Assembly (NCBI GenBank): GCA_902635665.1
Contig: CACPOX010000008.1
Coordinates: 1-49,724 of the forward strand
Source: an uncultured Pelagibacteraceae bacterium
GTDB lineage: Bacteria; Pseudomonadota; Alphaproteobacteria; Pelagibacterales; Pelagibacteraceae
Length of the DNA stretch: 49,724 bases
Direction: 5' to 3'
How positions within the stretch are numbered: the first letter of the stretch is position 1; the number at the start of each line of letters is the position of its first letter. Below are positions 7,700-16,630 of the stretch, one piece after another. The position numbers and the translations under genes were made by a program. A model generated the notes under the pieces. That model did not search any database and was not told the DNA's origin. It was given only the letters and a program-made list of their open reading frames with translations.

Positions 7700-8619
7700 T
7701 AGCTATTTTTTAATCTACTTTGTTGAAGTTTCGCAAAATCTTCATCCGCATGATATGAAGATCTAGTTAAAGGAGATGAAGACACTAACAAAAATCCTTT
7801 GGCTTTTGCAATTGTTCCTAGATCTTCAAACTCTTTTGGAGTGTAATATCGATCTAATGGATAATGTTTAATTGATGGTTGTAAATATTGGCCGATCGTC
7901 ATGAAATCGACATCTGCAGCTCTTAAATCATCCATGACTTGTAAAATTTCATCTCTTGTTTCCCCTAAGCCAACCATTATTCCTGACTTAGTAAAAATAT
8001 TTTTATTACCTTTTTTCACATTTTTCAAAAGTTCTAAAGATGCAAAATATCTAGATCCGGGTCGAACTTTTAAATAAAGGCTAGGGACAGTTTCAATATT
8101 ATGATTAAAAACATCAGGTTTAGCATCTAAAACTTTTTTATACGCATCTCCTTTTCTTAAAAAGTCAGGTGTAAGAACTTCAATAGTAGTATTTGGGTTT
8201 GATTTTCTGGTTTGATCAATCACTTCAAAGAAATGTTCTGATCCACCATCATCTAAATCGTCTCTGTCTACTGAGGTAATTACAACATGTTTTAAATTTA
8301 ATTTTTTTACCGCTTCTGCAATCTTAGCAGGTTCAAGTTGATCTAATTTTCCTGGTACACCAGTTTTAACATCACAAAAAGCACAAGCTCTTGTGCAAGT
8401 ATCTCCCATAATCATGAAGGTTGCATGTCGCTTACTCCAACATTCAGTTATATTTGGGCAGTTTGCTTCCTGACAAACAGTTACAAGATTATTATTATTC
8501 ACTATTGTTTTAGTTAAAAAGAATTCCTTACTATTTGTAAGCTTTGATCTAATCCATTCTGGTTTTTTTTTAATTGGATTAACCGGTTTGTTTTCTTTTT
8601 CTGGATGTCTACTTTTCAT
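7699..8619 (-). CDS. lipA: Lipoyl synthase
   Basis: This 306-residue radical SAM enzyme inserts two sulfurs into octanoyl groups on lipoate-dependent proteins. Both iron-sulfur cluster motifs are visible. The auxiliary cluster cysteines are C49, C54 and C60 ([12 protein letters not shown]). The radical SAM CxxxCxxC is C75, C79, C82 (CTRACAFC). The C-terminal RSSYHADE near residue 290 carries the conserved serine ligand to the auxiliary cluster. The gene overlaps ftsB by 11 bases upstream and the COQ10-like gene by one base downstream. In many alphaproteobacteria pyruvate dehydrogenase genes lie between ftsB and lipA; here they do not. Confidence 0.97.
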   Translation of the reverse strand: MKSRHPEKENKPVNPIKKKPEWIRSKLTNSKEFFLTKTIVNNNNLVTVCQEANCPNITECWSKRHATFMIMGDTCTRACAFCDVKTGVPGKLDQLEPAKIAEAVKKLNLKHVVITSVDRDDLDDGGSEHFFEVIDQTRKSNPNTTIEVLTPDFLRKGDAYKKVLDAKPDVFNHNIETVPSLYLKVRPGSRYFASLELLKNVKKGNKNIFTKSGIMVGLGETRDEILQVMDDLRAADVDFMTIGQYLQPSIKHYPLDRYYTPKEFEDLGTIAKAKGFLLVSSSPLTRSSYHADEDFAKLQQSRLKNS

Positions 8620-8911
8620 CTTTTTTAATTATATAAATGGTCTCATTTTTTTTACCAAACAAAAATCGTTCTCTAATTAAAGTCTCAATATAATCAAGAT
8701 CTAAATTAGTACTTAGAAGTGAATTTTTATGATCCATATTTTCTATTCTATTAGTTAGGGTTAATTCCTCTTTTTTCAAGTTAGACAAAAGTTCTTTTTT
8801 TTCTATATACGAAAAAAGACCTCTTTCTCCAGATACTAAGTTAAAACCAAAATAAAAAATAAGAAAAACTGATATTAATAAAAAATAATTTCTTTTTATT
8901 AATCGAAGCAT
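8609..8911 (-). CDS. ftsB: FtsB/DivIC-type cell division protein
   Basis: This is a 100-residue bitopic membrane protein. A short basic N terminus is followed by one membrane helix at about 9-25 and a coiled-coil-like segment at about 37-70 ([19 protein letters not shown]). A C-terminal part carries [18 protein letters not shown], as in septum formation initiators. FtsB bridges FtsL and FtsQ in the divisome. The sequence similarity is modest, but the position directly after eno is the standard place for this gene in proteobacteria. Its ATG overlaps the eno stop at 8911. Confidence 0.85.
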   Translation of the reverse strand: MLRLIKRNYFLLISVFLIFYFGFNLVSGERGLFSYIEKKELLSNLKKEELTLTNRIENMDHKNSLLSTNLDLDYIETLIRERFLFGKKNETIYIIKKDEK

Positions 8912-10167
8912 TAATTGATCTTATTCATCCTCGCTTTTTTTCCAAGTTCTTCTTCAATACGGATTAATTGATTATATTTTGCAACCCTTTCAGATCTAGC
9001 TAAAGATCCGGTTTTAATTTGATTTGAATTAGTACCCACCGCTAAATCAGCAATAAACGTATCTTCACTATCACCTGATCGGTGAGATATAATTGTTTTA
9101 TATCCAATGGTTTGTGCAAATTTAATTACATCAAGAGTTTCTGAAACAGTACCAATTTGATTGAGCTTTATTAAGATAGAATTTGAAGAAATATTTAGAA
9201 AACCTTTCTTTAATCTTTCAAGATTTGTTACGTACAAATCATCTCCGACGATCTGGACTTTTTTTATTGATTTCATTAATTTATTCCATGCCAACCAATC
9301 ATTTTCACCAAATGGATCCTCGATAGACTTGATTTTATATTTTTTAATAATTTTATGATATTCCTTAATGGATTTCTCAACTGAGATATAACTTTTTGAA
9401 TGAATAGAGTATTTGTTTTTTTTATATAATTCATTAGCAGCCACATCTAGACAAATAGAAACATCTTTACCATTAATAAATCCTGATTTTTTAATTGCGC
9501 TCACAATTAAATCTAAAGCTTGATTATTACTACTAATCATGGGTGCAAACCCACCTTCATCACCTACTGAAGTTGATAAACCTTTATCTTTAATTAATTT
9601 ACTTAAGTTTTTAATAACAACAAAACAAATCCGCATCGCCTCAGAAAAACTTTTTGCTCGATCAGGTCTGATCATAAACTCTTGAATTCTAAGACCATTA
9701 TTTGCATGCGCTCCACCATTAACAATGTTCATTAATGGGTAAGGTAATTGAAAGTTATTTTTTTGAGAAAAAGTTTTATACAAAGGTAATTTTTTTACTT
9801 TTGCAGACAGTTTTTTAACAGCCATAGAAACCGCTAACATCGCATTAGCTCCTAATTTAGTTTTTTGTCTTGTGCCATCCAAGTTAATTAACAAAGCATC
9901 AATTCTCTCTTGATTGTGAATACTTTGTCCTTTTAATTTTTTCGAAATCTTTGTGTTGACTAATTTAACTGCACTTAAAACACTTTTTCCTAAATAACGT
10001 TTATTATTTTTATCTCTCTTTTCAAAAGCTTCAAAAGTTCCAGTAGAAGCACCTGAAGGACAAATGGCTGAAGCACTATTATTTTTAATATAAACCTCTG
10101 CCTCTACAGTTGGATTTCCTCTACTGTCAAAAACTTGACGTGCTTTTACTTTTAAAATTTTGCTCAC
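8911..10167 (-). CDS. eno: Enolase
   Basis: This 418-residue enolase interconverts 2-phosphoglycerate and phosphoenolpyruvate. Visible motifs are ARQVFDSRGNPTVEAE at the N terminus, SVGDEGGFAP (the general-acid Glu loop), IEDPFGENDW (metal ligands) and ILIKLNQIGTVSET (catalytic Lys). SHRSGDSEDTFIADLAVG and the terminal KTGSLARSERVAKYNQ follow. It is slightly shorter than the usual 420-430 residues because the N-terminal half is compact. It overlaps kdsA and ftsB by one base at each end, so it is embedded in one transcription unit with pyrG-kdsA and ftsB-lipA. Confidence 0.98.
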   Translation of the reverse strand: MSKILKVKARQVFDSRGNPTVEAEVYIKNNSASAICPSGASTGTFEAFEKRDKNNKRYLGKSVLSAVKLVNTKISKKLKGQSIHNQERIDALLINLDGTRQKTKLGANAMLAVSMAVKKLSAKVKKLPLYKTFSQKNNFQLPYPLMNIVNGGAHANNGLRIQEFMIRPDRAKSFSEAMRICFVVIKNLSKLIKDKGLSTSVGDEGGFAPMISSNNQALDLIVSAIKKSGFINGKDVSICLDVAANELYKKNKYSIHSKSYISVEKSIKEYHKIIKKYKIKSIEDPFGENDWLAWNKLMKSIKKVQIVGDDLYVTNLERLKKGFLNISSNSILIKLNQIGTVSETLDVIKFAQTIGYKTIISHRSGDSEDTFIADLAVGTNSNQIKTGSLARSERVAKYNQLIRIEEELGKKARMNKIN

Positions 10168-10991
10168 TAATTTTTAATTAGATTATCTATATCGTGTAAT
10201 TGTTTTAATAGATTCTCTAATTTATTCAATGGTACCATGTTTGGTCCATCTGAAGGTGCATTATCAGGATCTTGATGCGTTTCAATAAACACACCAGCAA
10301 CTCCAACCGCAACAGCTGCTCTTGCTAAATACTCAACAAATTCTCTTTGACCACCAGAAGATTCTCCTTGTCCACCTGGTTGTTGAACAGAGTGAGTGGC
10401 ATCAAAAATAACTGGATAACCATTCTTTGCCATTATAGGCAATGATCTCATGTCAGAAACTAAAGTGTTGTATCCAAAACTTGCACCTCTTTCAGTTACT
10501 AATATTTTATTATTTCCAGACTCTGAAATTTTCTTTGTAACATTCACCATATCCCACGGTGCTAAGAACTGACCTTTTTTAACATTAATAATTTTATTTG
10601 TTTTAGCTGCAGCAATTAACAAGTCTGTTTGTCGACATAAAAAAGCTGGAATTTGTAAAACATCGACATGCTTTGAAACAATTTCACACTGTTCTGCATT
10701 ATGAATGTCTGTTAAAATAGGAACATTTAATTCCTTTTTAATTTTATCAAATACAGGAAGTGATGCATCTAATCCTGCTCCCCTTTTGCCTTTTAAACTA
10801 GTTCTGTTCGCTTTATCAAATGAAGTTTTGTAAATAAATCCAAGGCCAAATTTTGAGGTAATTTCCTTAATTTTTCCAGCCATATCCATTGCATGTTGTT
10901 CTGTCTCAAGTTGGCATGGACCTGCAATAATACAAATCTTATTGTTGTTTGAAATTTCTATATTTTCACAATTTACTTTAATCGCACTCAT
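10167..10991 (-). CDS. kdsA: 3-deoxy-8-phosphooctulonate (Kdo-8-P) synthase
   Basis: This 274-residue enzyme condenses phosphoenolpyruvate with arabinose 5-phosphate, the first committed step to Kdo of LPS. Motifs seen are IAGPCQLE at 23-30, YKTSFDKANRTS, GQFLAPWDM, TERGASFGYNTL and FDATHSVQQPGG. Residue C26 sits where the E. coli metal-independent enzyme has Asn26 and the Aquifex metal-dependent enzyme has Cys11, so this is probably the metal-dependent class. The start overlaps the pyrG stop by 4 bases, the stop overlaps eno by one. Its product feeds the lipid A/LPS genes encoded at 21144-24826. Confidence 0.97.
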   Translation of the reverse strand: MSAIKVNCENIEISNNNKICIIAGPCQLETEQHAMDMAGKIKEITSKFGLGFIYKTSFDKANRTSLKGKRGAGLDASLPVFDKIKKELNVPILTDIHNAEQCEIVSKHVDVLQIPAFLCRQTDLLIAAAKTNKIINVKKGQFLAPWDMVNVTKKISESGNNKILVTERGASFGYNTLVSDMRSLPIMAKNGYPVIFDATHSVQQPGGQGESSGGQREFVEYLARAAVAVGVAGVFIETHQDPDNAPSDGPNMVPLNKLENLLKQLHDIDNLIKN

Positions 10992-12604
10992 CTATGATTT
11001 TTTGCTGCTTTGATAAAAGAAGAGAATAAAGGATGTGGGTTCAAAGGTCTAGATTTAAATTCTGGATGAAACTGAACTCCTATAAACCAAGGATGTTTTT
11101 TAAGTTCAATTATCTCTGGAAGCTTATGATTTGGAGATAAACCTGAAAATATTAATCCTTTTCTCTCAAATTTTTCTTTATATGAAATATCCACCTCATA
11201 TCTGTGTCTATGTCTCTCTTTAATTAATCTAGATTTATAAATATCTCTAATTTTAGATTTATCTTTCAAGATTGCATCATAAGAACCAAGTCTCATAGTG
11301 CCCCCTAAATCTTTATCTGTTCCTTTAACTTTCTTGCCACTTTTTTCCCATTCATTCATCAAGCCAATAATATGAACACCGCCTTTATCGAATTCAGAAG
11401 AAGTTGCTTTATTAATTTTCAATTGATTTCTAGCAAATTCAATTATTGCCATTTGCATTCCATAACAGATACCAAGGAATGGAATTTTATTTATTCTTGC
11501 ATACCTTATCGCTTCAATTTTACCTTCAGTTCCTCTTTTACCAAATCCACCTGGAATTAAAATTCCAGAAAGATTTTTAAGTTTATTTTTTATTTCTGAA
11601 ACTTTCAATTTTTCTGAGTCAATTCTTACTAAATTTACTTTAATATTATTTTTAATGCCACCATGAGTAAGTGCTTCATCTAAAGATTTATATGCATCTT
11701 TAAGTTCTACATACTTGCCAATAATTCCTATATTAACTTGTTTTTTATTTTGTAAGATAATTTTTTTAATTTTTTTCCAAGGTTTTAAATTTGCAGGTTT
11801 TTTTGATTTTAATTTAAAATAATTTAAAACTTGAATGTCTAATTTTTGATTAAAGAAACTAATTGGTGCTTCATATATAGTTTTAACATCGACTGTTTCA
11901 ATTACATTCTTAATATCTACATTACAAAACAATGATATTTTCTTTCTATGCTCTAAAGGTATAGGTCTTTCTGATCTACAAATTATTATATCTGGTTGAA
12001 TACCAATGCTTCTTAATTCTTTAACTGAGTGTTGAGTTGGTTTTGTTTTTATTTCATCCGATGCTTTTAAATATGGCACTAACGTTAAATGAATAAATAA
12101 TGCATTTTTTTTACCAACATCGTTTGCAAATTGTCGAATTGCTTCTACAAATGGCAAGCTTTCAATATCTCCTACTATTCCACCAATTTCACAAATTACG
12201 AAATCTTCTTTAGATGAGTCGTTTTTTATAAACTGTTTTATCCGATCGGTTATATGAGGGATGACTTGAACTGTTTTTCCTAAATACTCACCTTTACGTT
12301 CTTTTTTCAAAACATCATTGTAAATTTTTCCTGTAGTAATGTTGTCTGATTTTTTTGCTGATACTCCAGAAAATCTCTCATAATGACCGAGATCTAAATC
12401 TGTTTCTGCACCATCATCAGTTACATACACTTCACCATGTTGAAATGGACTCATTGTTCCTGGATCAACATTCAAATAGGGATCTAATTTTCTTAATCTA
12501 ACTTTATAACCTCTGGATTGTAACAAATAAGCTAGGGAAGCTGATGAGAGACCTTTACCAAGGGAAGAAACCACGCCGCCAGTGACAAATATATATCGCG
12601 CCAT
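10988..12604 (-). CDS. pyrG: CTP synthase
   Basis: This 538-residue CTP synthase aminates UTP using glutamine. The N-terminal ATPase/synthase domain (about 1-270) has GGVVSSLGKGLSSASL at 9-24, DPYLNVDPGTMSPFQHGEV, and ICEIGGIVGDIES. The C-terminal class I glutamine amidotransferase has PGGFGKRG, nucleophile C380 in GICYGMQ (Tyr replaces the more common Leu), and the His-Glu of GVQFHPEF. Normal family length is about 540. It follows secG after 44 bases that contain a plausible promoter, and overlaps kdsA by 4 bases. Confidence 0.98.
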   Translation of the reverse strand: MARYIFVTGGVVSSLGKGLSSASLAYLLQSRGYKVRLRKLDPYLNVDPGTMSPFQHGEVYVTDDGAETDLDLGHYERFSGVSAKKSDNITTGKIYNDVLKKERKGEYLGKTVQVIPHITDRIKQFIKNDSSKEDFVICEIGGIVGDIESLPFVEAIRQFANDVGKKNALFIHLTLVPYLKASDEIKTKPTQHSVKELRSIGIQPDIIICRSERPIPLEHRKKISLFCNVDIKNVIETVDVKTIYEAPISFFNQKLDIQVLNYFKLKSKKPANLKPWKKIKKIILQNKKQVNIGIIGKYVELKDAYKSLDEALTHGGIKNNIKVNLVRIDSEKLKVSEIKNKLKNLSGILIPGGFGKRGTEGKIEAIRYARINKIPFLGICYGMQMAIIEFARNQLKINKATSSEFDKGGVHIIGLMNEWEKSGKKVKGTDKDLGGTMRLGSYDAILKDKSKIRDIYKSRLIKERHRHRYEVDISYKEKFERKGLIFSGLSPNHKLPEIIELKKHPWFIGVQFHPEFKSRPLNPHPLFSSFIKAAKNHR

Positions 12605-12612
12605 GGAAGTAT

Positions 12613-12641
12613 CTTATAGCGAATAAAAAATGAATTGAAAA
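12613..12641 (-). promoter_or_regulatory. Possible sigma-70-like promoter of pyrG
   Basis: In the secG-pyrG gap, minus strand, TTTTCA (12636-12641) is separated by 17 bases from TATAAG (12613-12618). The latter matches the -10 consensus at 5 of 6 positions. The -10 ends 8 bases before the pyrG ATG, so the message would be almost leaderless. Chance matches are frequent in this A+T-rich DNA. Confidence 0.35.
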
Positions 12642-12648
12642 GGATTAA

Positions 12649-12948
12649 TTAATTATTTTCTGGGATTGAAGGTGTATCTTCAGTTTTTTCCTCTACAGTA
12701 TCTAATACAGAGCCTGTAGGTGCAAGTTCTGCTCTAGAAATAATTGTAAGAGCTAAACTACAGATAATAAATAGAGTCGCTACAATTGCGGTGGCTCTCG
12801 TCATGAAACTTCCTGCTGATCTAGATAACATAAAATTTTCTTGCGAGACACCAATACCAAGTGCTCCACCTTCTGATTTTTGTAATAAAACTAATAAAAC
12901 CAGAATAACGGCAAGTATGATGTTAATTACAAGTAATAATGTTTCCAT
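12649..12948 (-). CDS. secG: Protein translocase subunit SecG
   Basis: This 99-residue protein has two membrane helices (about 4-22 and 52-71). Between them is the conserved loop VLLQKSEGGALGIG at about 20-33, followed by RSAGSFMTRATAIVATLF, as in SecG. The tail is short, polar and acidic. SecG assists SecYE-SecA protein export across the inner membrane. It sits 6 bases after tpiA, and tpiA-secG-pyrG is a common alphaproteobacterial order. Confidence 0.94.
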   Translation of the reverse strand: METLLLVINIILAVILVLLVLLQKSEGGALGIGVSQENFMLSRSAGSFMTRATAIVATLFIICSLALTIISRAELAPTGSVLDTVEEKTEDTPSIPENN

Positions 12949-12954
12949 GTGGGT

Positions 12955-13695
12955 CTAATTAATGGTTTTTTTAATTATATCAATAAATTTCTTTGGATTT
13001 TGTGAGGCACCACCTACTAAAAAACCGTCTATGCCAGTAATATTTTTTAATTTATCTACGTTGTTACCATTTACTGATCCACCATACAAAATTTTTGAGG
13101 ATTTTTTACCGAATTTACTTTTTATGAAAGCAATTGATTTTTTTAGATCTTTAGATTTTGGAATTAAACCAGATCCTATAGACCAGACAGGTTCATAAGC
13201 TATAACTATATTTGATTTATTATTTATTGAACTTAATCCATTTTTTATTTGTTTTGCTAAAACTTGATTAGTTTTATTATTTCTTTTTTCTCTTAATGTT
13301 TCGCCAATACAAAAAATAATTTTTAAACCTGCTTTTAATGCACTTTTAATTTTTAAATTGATCAATTTATCATCTTCTCCTAATTGTCTATTTTCTGAGT
13401 GACCAATGATAACATATTTTGCCCCAACATTTTTAAGCATTCTAGAATTTACTTGACCTGTGTTAGCTCCAAAGTCATAACTGTGATGACAATTTTGAGC
13501 CCCTACTTCTATTTTAGTTTTTTTAAGTCTTTTTGATAAAGGGCGAATTAGAGTGCTAGGTGGACAATAAATTATTCTAAATTTATTTTTTTTATTGGTT
13601 TTTGAAAACTTTATTACTTTATCAAGTAAATTTAGAGTTCTTAAATCGCCAAACATTTTCCAATTAGCTACAAAATACATATATTTATTTGTCAT
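12955..13695 (-). CDS. tpiA: Triosephosphate isomerase
   Basis: This 246-residue TIM-barrel enzyme interconverts dihydroxyacetone phosphate and glyceraldehyde 3-phosphate. Catalytic Lys13 lies in ANWKMFG (10-16). The catalytic His is in VIIGHSENRQ, and the catalytic Glu in VIAYEPVWSIGSG with the mobile loop following. The phosphate-binding KILYGGSVNGNN and GFLVGGAS are near the end. It is the first gene of a minus-strand run through secG, pyrG, kdsA, eno, ftsB and lipA, and diverges from the ppiD-trp operon. Confidence 0.97.
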   Translation of the reverse strand: MTNKYMYFVANWKMFGDLRTLNLLDKVIKFSKTNKKNKFRIIYCPPSTLIRPLSKRLKKTKIEVGAQNCHHSYDFGANTGQVNSRMLKNVGAKYVIIGHSENRQLGEDDKLINLKIKSALKAGLKIIFCIGETLREKRNNKTNQVLAKQIKNGLSSINNKSNIVIAYEPVWSIGSGLIPKSKDLKKSIAFIKSKFGKKSSKILYGGSVNGNNVDKLKNITGIDGFLVGGASQNPKKFIDIIKKTIN

Positions 13696-13751
13696 AATTG
13701 ACTTTTTAATCTATAGATTTGTTTTTTACAGATCAATAAATTTATAACGCT
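13696..13751. promoter_or_regulatory. Divergent promoter region between tpiA and ppiD
   Basis: This 56-base gap separates two head-to-head operons. On minus, TTGATC (13731-13736), a 15-base spacer and TATAGA (13710-13715) would start tpiA with a leader of about 8 bases. On plus, TTGACT at 13698-13703 is a good -35-like hexamer, but I see no convincing -10 at the right distance. TATAAC at 13743-13748 is too close to the ATG at 13752. A promoter must lie here by position; the exact elements are uncertain. Confidence 0.4.
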
Positions 13752-15173
13752 ATGATTGAAAAACTTAAAAACTTAGGCTTGAAACAATTCGGAGGTTTGG
13801 TTTTAATTGTAATAATTATTATTGCATTTGGCTTTGGAGGTTTTGGAGGAGGATTTAGTACCAACAATCAAAACAACATAGCTAAAATTAACAAGACAAA
13901 TATAACCACACAAGATTTCATGGATTATGTAAATCAAAGTGGGATTTCAGCAGATGCAATTAGAAACAACCTGGATAATAATATTATTGAAGAACTTTTA
14001 TCTGGTTTAATATCAACAACACTAATCGATTTAGAGGTTAAAGATTTTGATATTTCAATAAACGAAAGAACAATTTTAAAAAAAATCAAAGAAAATAAAA
14101 ACTTTCAAAATGATAGAGGGGTTTTCCAAAGAATAAAATACGAAAAATTTTTACTTTCAAATAATATGTCAGCTCAAATGTTTGAATTACAATTAAAAAA
14201 TAGAGAATTACAGAAACATTTGTTTGATTTTATTGGCGCGGGCACAATCACACCAAATTTTTTAATAGATAAAAAATTTGAGGAAAATAACAAAACTTTA
14301 GAGATTGAGTATTTTGATATGGAAAATCTTTACAAAATTAAAGAGAATTATACTCAGGCAGATATTCAAAAATTTATAGAGGAGAACAAGGATCAATTAA
14401 AAAGAGAATATATTGACTTTAAATACGTAATCTTAAATCCAAAAAATTTAATTGGTGTAGAGGAGTTTAATCAAGACTTCTTTGATGAAATAGACAAAAT
14501 TGAAAATCAAATCTCTCAAGGTAATACGTTTAATTCTTTAATAGATAATTTAGACATTGATATTATTGAGGTTAACGAATTTAGTCCTGATGGTGATGAA
14601 AAAGTAAATGAGAATTTAATTTACTCAAAAAAATCATCAAAGATAGATTTAATTGAAAGTGGAGATAATTTTTTACTTTATAATATTGAAAAAGAATATG
14701 ATAGAGCTCCAGATTTGACTGATGAAAAAATAAATTCTGAAGTGAGAGAATTAGTATACCAAAAAGGTAAATTTGATTTTAATAGAAAAATTATTGAGGA
14801 AATCCAGAATAAAAAATTTAATAATACAAAATTTAATGAATTAGTTGGTTATGGTAAAGAATACGGCTTTATAAACTCAGTAAATGACAACAAACTTTTT
14901 GAGATTAACTCAGTAAAAATGCTTTTTGCATTACCAATTAACTCTTTTGCTTTGGTTAATAACAGTGAAAATAAAATTTATTTAGTAAAAATAACTGGTT
15001 CTAGTAAAAATCTATTTAATAAAGAGGATGAAGATTATATGAATTTTGTAAATACCGAGTTTACAAACACTAGAAAAAGTATTTTAGCTGCTTACGATCA
15101 ATTGTTAATAAACAAATATGAAGTACAGTTAAATCAAAAAACTATTGATAGAGTTAAAAATTATTTCAAATGA
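13752..15173 (+). CDS. PpiD/SurA-N-type periplasmic chaperone, lacking an evident PPIase domain
   Basis: This 473-residue protein is anchored by one membrane helix (about 15-32) with a Gly/Phe-rich end. A SurA-N-like chaperone region follows (VNQSGISADAIRNN ... ISTTLIDLEVKDFDISI), with KNFQNDRGVFQRIKYEKFL as in PpiD proteins. The long C-terminal part is Lys/Asp/Asn rich. PpiD proteins are usually above 600 residues with a parvulin domain. I cannot recognise parvulin motifs here, and the shorter length fits its loss. The position upstream of trpE and divergent from tpiA is the alphaproteobacterial position of ppiD. Its stop overlaps trpE (ATGA). Probable role: folding of exported proteins at the SecYEG exit. 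Confidence 0.82.
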   Translation: MIEKLKNLGLKQFGGLVLIVIIIIAFGFGGFGGGFSTNNQNNIAKINKTNITTQDFMDYVNQSGISADAIRNNLDNNIIEELLSGLISTTLIDLEVKDFDISINERTILKKIKENKNFQNDRGVFQRIKYEKFLLSNNMSAQMFELQLKNRELQKHLFDFIGAGTITPNFLIDKKFEENNKTLEIEYFDMENLYKIKENYTQADIQKFIEENKDQLKREYIDFKYVILNPKNLIGVEEFNQDFFDEIDKIENQISQGNTFNSLIDNLDIDIIEVNEFSPDGDEKVNENLIYSKKSSKIDLIESGDNFLLYNIEKEYDRAPDLTDEKINSEVRELVYQKGKFDFNRKIIEEIQNKKFNNTKFNELVGYGKEYGFINSVNDNKLFEINSVKMLFALPINSFALVNNSENKIYLVKITGSSKNLFNKEDEDYMNFVNTEFTNTRKSILAAYDQLLINKYEVQLNQKTIDRVKNYFK

Positions 15174-16630
15174 TAATTAATCGAAGCTTCAAAGATTTCA
15201 AGTTTCGACACAGAAGCAAAAAAAATCAAATCGTATTCACTTCAAAAAAAGTAAAAAATGATGAAGAGGTATTAAATTTAATAGATAATTTTCTAGAAGA
15301 AAAAAATAGTTTTATATTTGAATCTGTAGAAAAAGGTAAAATCAAAGGCAGATACACGATATTTGGTAAAAATCCTGATAAAATTTGGGAATTTAATAAC
15401 AATAACTCATATTTAATTCAAAAAAATAAAAAAATTAAGCTAAAGGATAAACCTGAAAATTTAATTGAAAAAATTATAGAAGATTTCAAATTTGATACAC
15501 CAAAAAATTTACCTAAAATTTGTTCATTAATTTCTGGTTATTTTTCATACGATTCTATTAGGTACATAGAAAAAATTCCCAATAGTTGTAAAAATGATCT
15601 CAATCTACCTGACGTTAGACTTTTACGTCCAAGAACACTAGTAATTCACGACAATTTAAAAAAAGAAATATTTTTTATTTCAAATATTTTTAATGATGAG
15701 AAAATTATAAATTACAAAAGTAAATTTGAGGAAATAAAATCTGAATTATTTAAATTACTCATTCAGTCATCGATTAAAAATATTGATAAAAAAATAATTC
15801 AAAAATCAAAAAAAATAAAAGTGAAATCTAACACTTCAAAAAATAAATTTTTATCAATAGTTAATAAGGCAAAAAAATATATAAAATTAGGAGATATTTT
15901 TCAGGTTGTTTTAAGCCAAAGATTTGAGGCAAAATTAACAAAAAAACCATTAGATATTTACAAAAAACTTAGAGTAACAAACCCCTCTCCTTTTATGTTT
16001 TTCTTCAATTTTGAGGATTTTCAAATAATTGGTGCAAGTCCTGAAATACTTGTGAGACTTAGAAATAATAAAATTACTGTAAGACCAATTGCAGGAACTA
16101 GACCAAGGGGTAAAAGTAAAAAAGAAGATCTTTTTTATGAAAGAGACCTACTTAAAGATAAAAAAGAACTTTCAGAGCATTTGATGTTACTTGATTTGGG
16201 TAGAAATGATGCTGGTAAAGTCTCAAAGATAAATTCAGTAAAAGTTACAGAAAGCTTCATTATTGAGAGATATTCTCATGTTATGCATATAGTTTCAAAT
16301 GTAGTTGGGGAATATAATAAAAAATTTTCAAAATTTAGATCGCTCTTAGCTGGATTTCCAGCAGGTACTGTTTCTGGAGCTCCAAAAATCAGAGCTATGG
16401 AAATTATAGATGAATTAGAAACATCAAAAAGGAAAGTTTATGCTGGTGGAATTGGATATTTTTCTGCAAATGGTGAATTTGATACTTGTATAGCTTTAAG
16501 AACTGCTGTTGTAAAAAATAAAAAATTCTATGTTCAGGCTGGCGCAGGTATAGTTGCAGATAGTAAACCAAAAAATGAATACGAGGAAACAGTTAATAAA
16601 GCTAAAGCTTTGATTAACGCTTTAAGATAA
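15170..16630 (+). CDS. trpE: Anthranilate synthase component I
   Basis: This 486-residue enzyme aminates and aromatises chorismate with ammonia from TrpG. The chorismate-binding domain has GDIFQVVLSQRFEAK, TNPSPFMFFFNF, IGASPEILVR, RPIAGTRPRG, EHLMLLDLGRND, PAGTVSGAPKIRAMEIIDELE and the final GAGIVADSKPKNEYEET. The N-terminal regulatory half is present, so feedback control by tryptophan is likely. It overlaps the ppiD-like gene by 4 bases and abuts trpG by one base overlap. TrpE and TrpG are separate here, not fused as in some alphaproteobacteria. Confidence 0.97.
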   Translation: MIINRSFKDFKFRHRSKKNQIVFTSKKVKNDEEVLNLIDNFLEEKNSFIFESVEKGKIKGRYTIFGKNPDKIWEFNNNNSYLIQKNKKIKLKDKPENLIEKIIEDFKFDTPKNLPKICSLISGYFSYDSIRYIEKIPNSCKNDLNLPDVRLLRPRTLVIHDNLKKEIFFISNIFNDEKIINYKSKFEEIKSELFKLLIQSSIKNIDKKIIQKSKKIKVKSNTSKNKFLSIVNKAKKYIKLGDIFQVVLSQRFEAKLTKKPLDIYKKLRVTNPSPFMFFFNFEDFQIIGASPEILVRLRNNKITVRPIAGTRPRGKSKKEDLFYERDLLKDKKELSEHLMLLDLGRNDAGKVSKINSVKVTESFIIERYSHVMHIVSNVVGEYNKKFSKFRSLLAGFPAGTVSGAPKIRAMEIIDELETSKRKVYAGGIGYFSANGEFDTCIALRTAVVKNKKFYVQAGAGIVADSKPKNEYEETVNKAKALINALR

